A program made the position numbers and the translations under genes. The notes beneath the pieces are model-generated. The model had not been told where the DNA came from and ran no database searches. It was given only the letters and a program-made list of their open reading frames with translations. Of a DNA stretch of 64,000 nucleotides, positions 62,270-64,000 are shown piece by piece. Location: the NCBI RefSeq assembly GCF_009727055.1, contig NC_052350.1, forward strand, positions 19,369,807 through 19,433,806, in the 5' to 3' direction. Source of the DNA: Benincasa hispida (Eukaryota; Streptophyta; Magnoliopsida; Cucurbitales; Cucurbitaceae). Position 1 is the stretch's first letter. Each line of letters starts with the position of its first letter.

Positions 62270-62722
62270 CGTCGAGGATCTGGGCAAACGTTGCGGTTAT
62301 TTAAGGAAGGAGGCGATCTAGGGTTGATCGTGCAGAAGATGTTCTACGCGATCGCTGTTGATCGCATCGTAAAGATGAAGGAGTACATGATTATTGTTGA
62401 ATGCAACGATGGGGTAGGTGATCAAAAGTTGATCGTTTTTTTTAATGATCGGGTACGTGATCGCTGAAGATCGTTTAAAGCGGGCGCGCACGCTAGATGA
62501 TCGTTTAGGTTAGCAAGCTTTATCGTTTAGTAACTGACTAAATGATTGCTTAGTATCGCAAGGTAAATCGTTTACCTGGTTTCACGCATCGTATAGACGA
62601 TGAGATGCTCGCGTATCATTTAAAGCGCGCACGCTAGACGATCATTTAGGTTAGCAAGCTTCATCGCTTAGTAACTGACTAAACGATCGCTTAGCATCAC
62701 AGGGTAAATCGTTTACCTGGTT
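62270..62722 (+). repeat. repeat array in the C3 leader, with two 140-bp units
   Basis: Degenerate GATCGCATCGT units, then two 141-bp units starting at 62499 and 62640, homologous to those in C2. The array breaks off after TTTACCTGGT and joins LTR sequence. Confidence 0.8.
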
Positions 62723-64000
62723 ACCGCTTTTTGGAATTGTTACAAATGTTGTGACTTGTCACAGATGGTCTGATCCTGATCATTCGTGTATTGGACATGC
62801 GAGTGGGGGTGTCCTATACAAAGAGTTTATATAAGACCTGACCTCAAAGTGTTAATGTCTTGTCATATAACTTCGTTCATGACTGAGACTTAACTTCACT
62901 AGGAGAACCATAGGTAACATGATCTCAATCCTGATTGAGTTGGGAACTCCTGCCATTGAGGTCGATTCTTTGATTTGCATGGGTGCGAGTGGCCAGATTG
63001 CTGACTCAAACTTACCATTTTGGAATTCGTCTGATTTGGGACCCGAAACTTAGCTTCAGAAGATGAAGTTCATTCATTCCCTAAAGTAGAGGTAAGTAGA
63101 TAGATTGCTCTCTTAAAGGCTGATCCCGGGGCTTGAACGATGTGGTGCCACGCACCTTCTCATGGCCTAAGAGTCATTCACACATAGTAGGACTATGTTG
63201 TATTTTTCATTAGAGGGATCAGTAGTACTTAAGGAGGAAGATGTAACTATAGGGGCAAAACGGTAAATTGGCCTGCTGTAATTGCGAGGCATCTGTGGAA
63301 GGGTCATCGTACTATGATTGGTTATATCTAATGGACATAGAAATATATCTATGACAAGAAGAGTTCAACTATCGGTCTTTAATGGAATGCTTGGCAAACG
63401 GATAGGTGGATATCGTAACTAAAGAGTTTAGTCAGCTATTCACGTACGGTTAGAGCTTCGAGCCATAAGTTCATAAGATCCCCTTGGTAGCTTGGATACA
63501 AGTTGAGAGTCAGTTTTTGGTAGGGGTGGTCATTCAAACTGCGAAAACCGAACCGTTTCTAAAAACCGAACTAAACCGTACTAAAAACTCAGTGACACCG
63601 AAAAATTCGGTTCGGTTCAGTTTTACTTTTGAAAATTGAATTTGAACTGAACCAACCATTTTTAATTAATATATATAATATATATATATAAAGAGTAAAA
63701 CCGAATTTAAAACCGAAACGCTTTTAATATAAAGAACAAAACCGAATTTAAAAACTGAATCAAACCATTTTTAATTAAAAAATTATAATATGGATTTTTA
63801 AAAATGCCAAAACTGAATTTCAAACTGAGTCGAATTGCATATATGCGGTTCGGTTCGGTTTGGTTTGAACCAATAAATCGGTCGGTTCGGTTTGACCACT
63901 AAACCGAACCGAACCGAACCGTTTCCACCCCTAGTTTTTGGGTCAGTTTTAAATGTTCAAATTCACAAGAAGGAGTTTGATTATATATGATATAATTGAA
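62723..64000 (+). repeat. copia LTR, C1/C2 family, running off the window
   Basis: Starts inside the LTR (GGAATTGTTACAAATGTTGTG, matching 31960 and 38674) and follows it to the window edge, interrupted only by the MITE at 63521. The join to the C3 leader is a deletion. Confidence 0.8.
63521..63933. mobile_element. hAT-type MITE, 413 bp
   Basis: Terminal inverted repeats TAGGGGTG / CACCCCTA, and a perfect 8-bp target duplication GTTTTTGG (63513-63520 and 63934-63941). The interior is built of GGTTCGGTT / AACCGAACC repeats around an AT-rich middle. The homologous C1 LTR at about 23875-23900 shows the unoccupied site. Eight-base duplications and these ends are typical of hAT non-autonomous elements. 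Confidence 0.93.

Overview
The window is plant nuclear DNA, most likely from a cucurbit. I infer this from a many-exon Dicer-like 2 gene, dense nested copia and gypsy retrotransposons, an L1-type LINE and small terminal-inverted-repeat elements of a type I associate with cucurbits. The species assignment is an inference; the plant assignment is firm. There are three long runs of N plus one single N.

Positions 1-2200 hold the 3' part of a decayed copia element on the plus strand. Positions 2630-17978 (minus strand) carry the first 17 coding exons of an antiviral Dicer-like 2 (DCL2) gene. All exons join in frame with GT-AG introns and encode about 965 residues: DExH helicase, dimerisation domain and PAZ. 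The RNase III half would lie left of the window, beyond the copia element. Intron 8 is swollen to 6,975 bp by a 244-bp solo LTR and by a small inverted-repeat element that itself carries a full-length but decayed LINE. Positions 18000-21055 are the 5' flank and AT-rich intergenic DNA.

From 21056 to the right edge the window is a nest of retrotransposons. A distant copia LTR (21056) is entered by copia element C1 (22959 onward), which has 1.9-kb LTRs, a long repeat-filled leader, a broken gag-protease-integrase region and a deleted reverse transcriptase core. The 3' LTR of C1 was hit by gypsy element A (32230-38223, TSD CCGAC; gag and protease only), and further on by C2, a second copia of the same family (38363 onward). 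C2 carries the 3' half of a chromodomain gypsy element D (41572-46942) in its leader. Its own 3' LTR contains a solo LTR of gypsy family B (50031-51780, TSD GTCGT). It is followed by a nearly complete family B element (52060-61706) that has gag plus a long coiled-coil ORF but no pol. A third copia LTR and leader (C3, 61707-62722) and another LTR piece (62723-64000) follow. That last piece is split by a perfect 413-bp hAT-type MITE.

No RNA genes, CRISPR arrays or bacterial features were seen. The only host gene I can support is DCL2. The most unusual features are the arrays of short ACGATCGT-type motifs shared by copia LTRs, copia leaders and an unrelated gypsy LTR, the duplicated gypsy B insertion junction, and a sequencing-adapter junction left in the assembly at 59601-59638.
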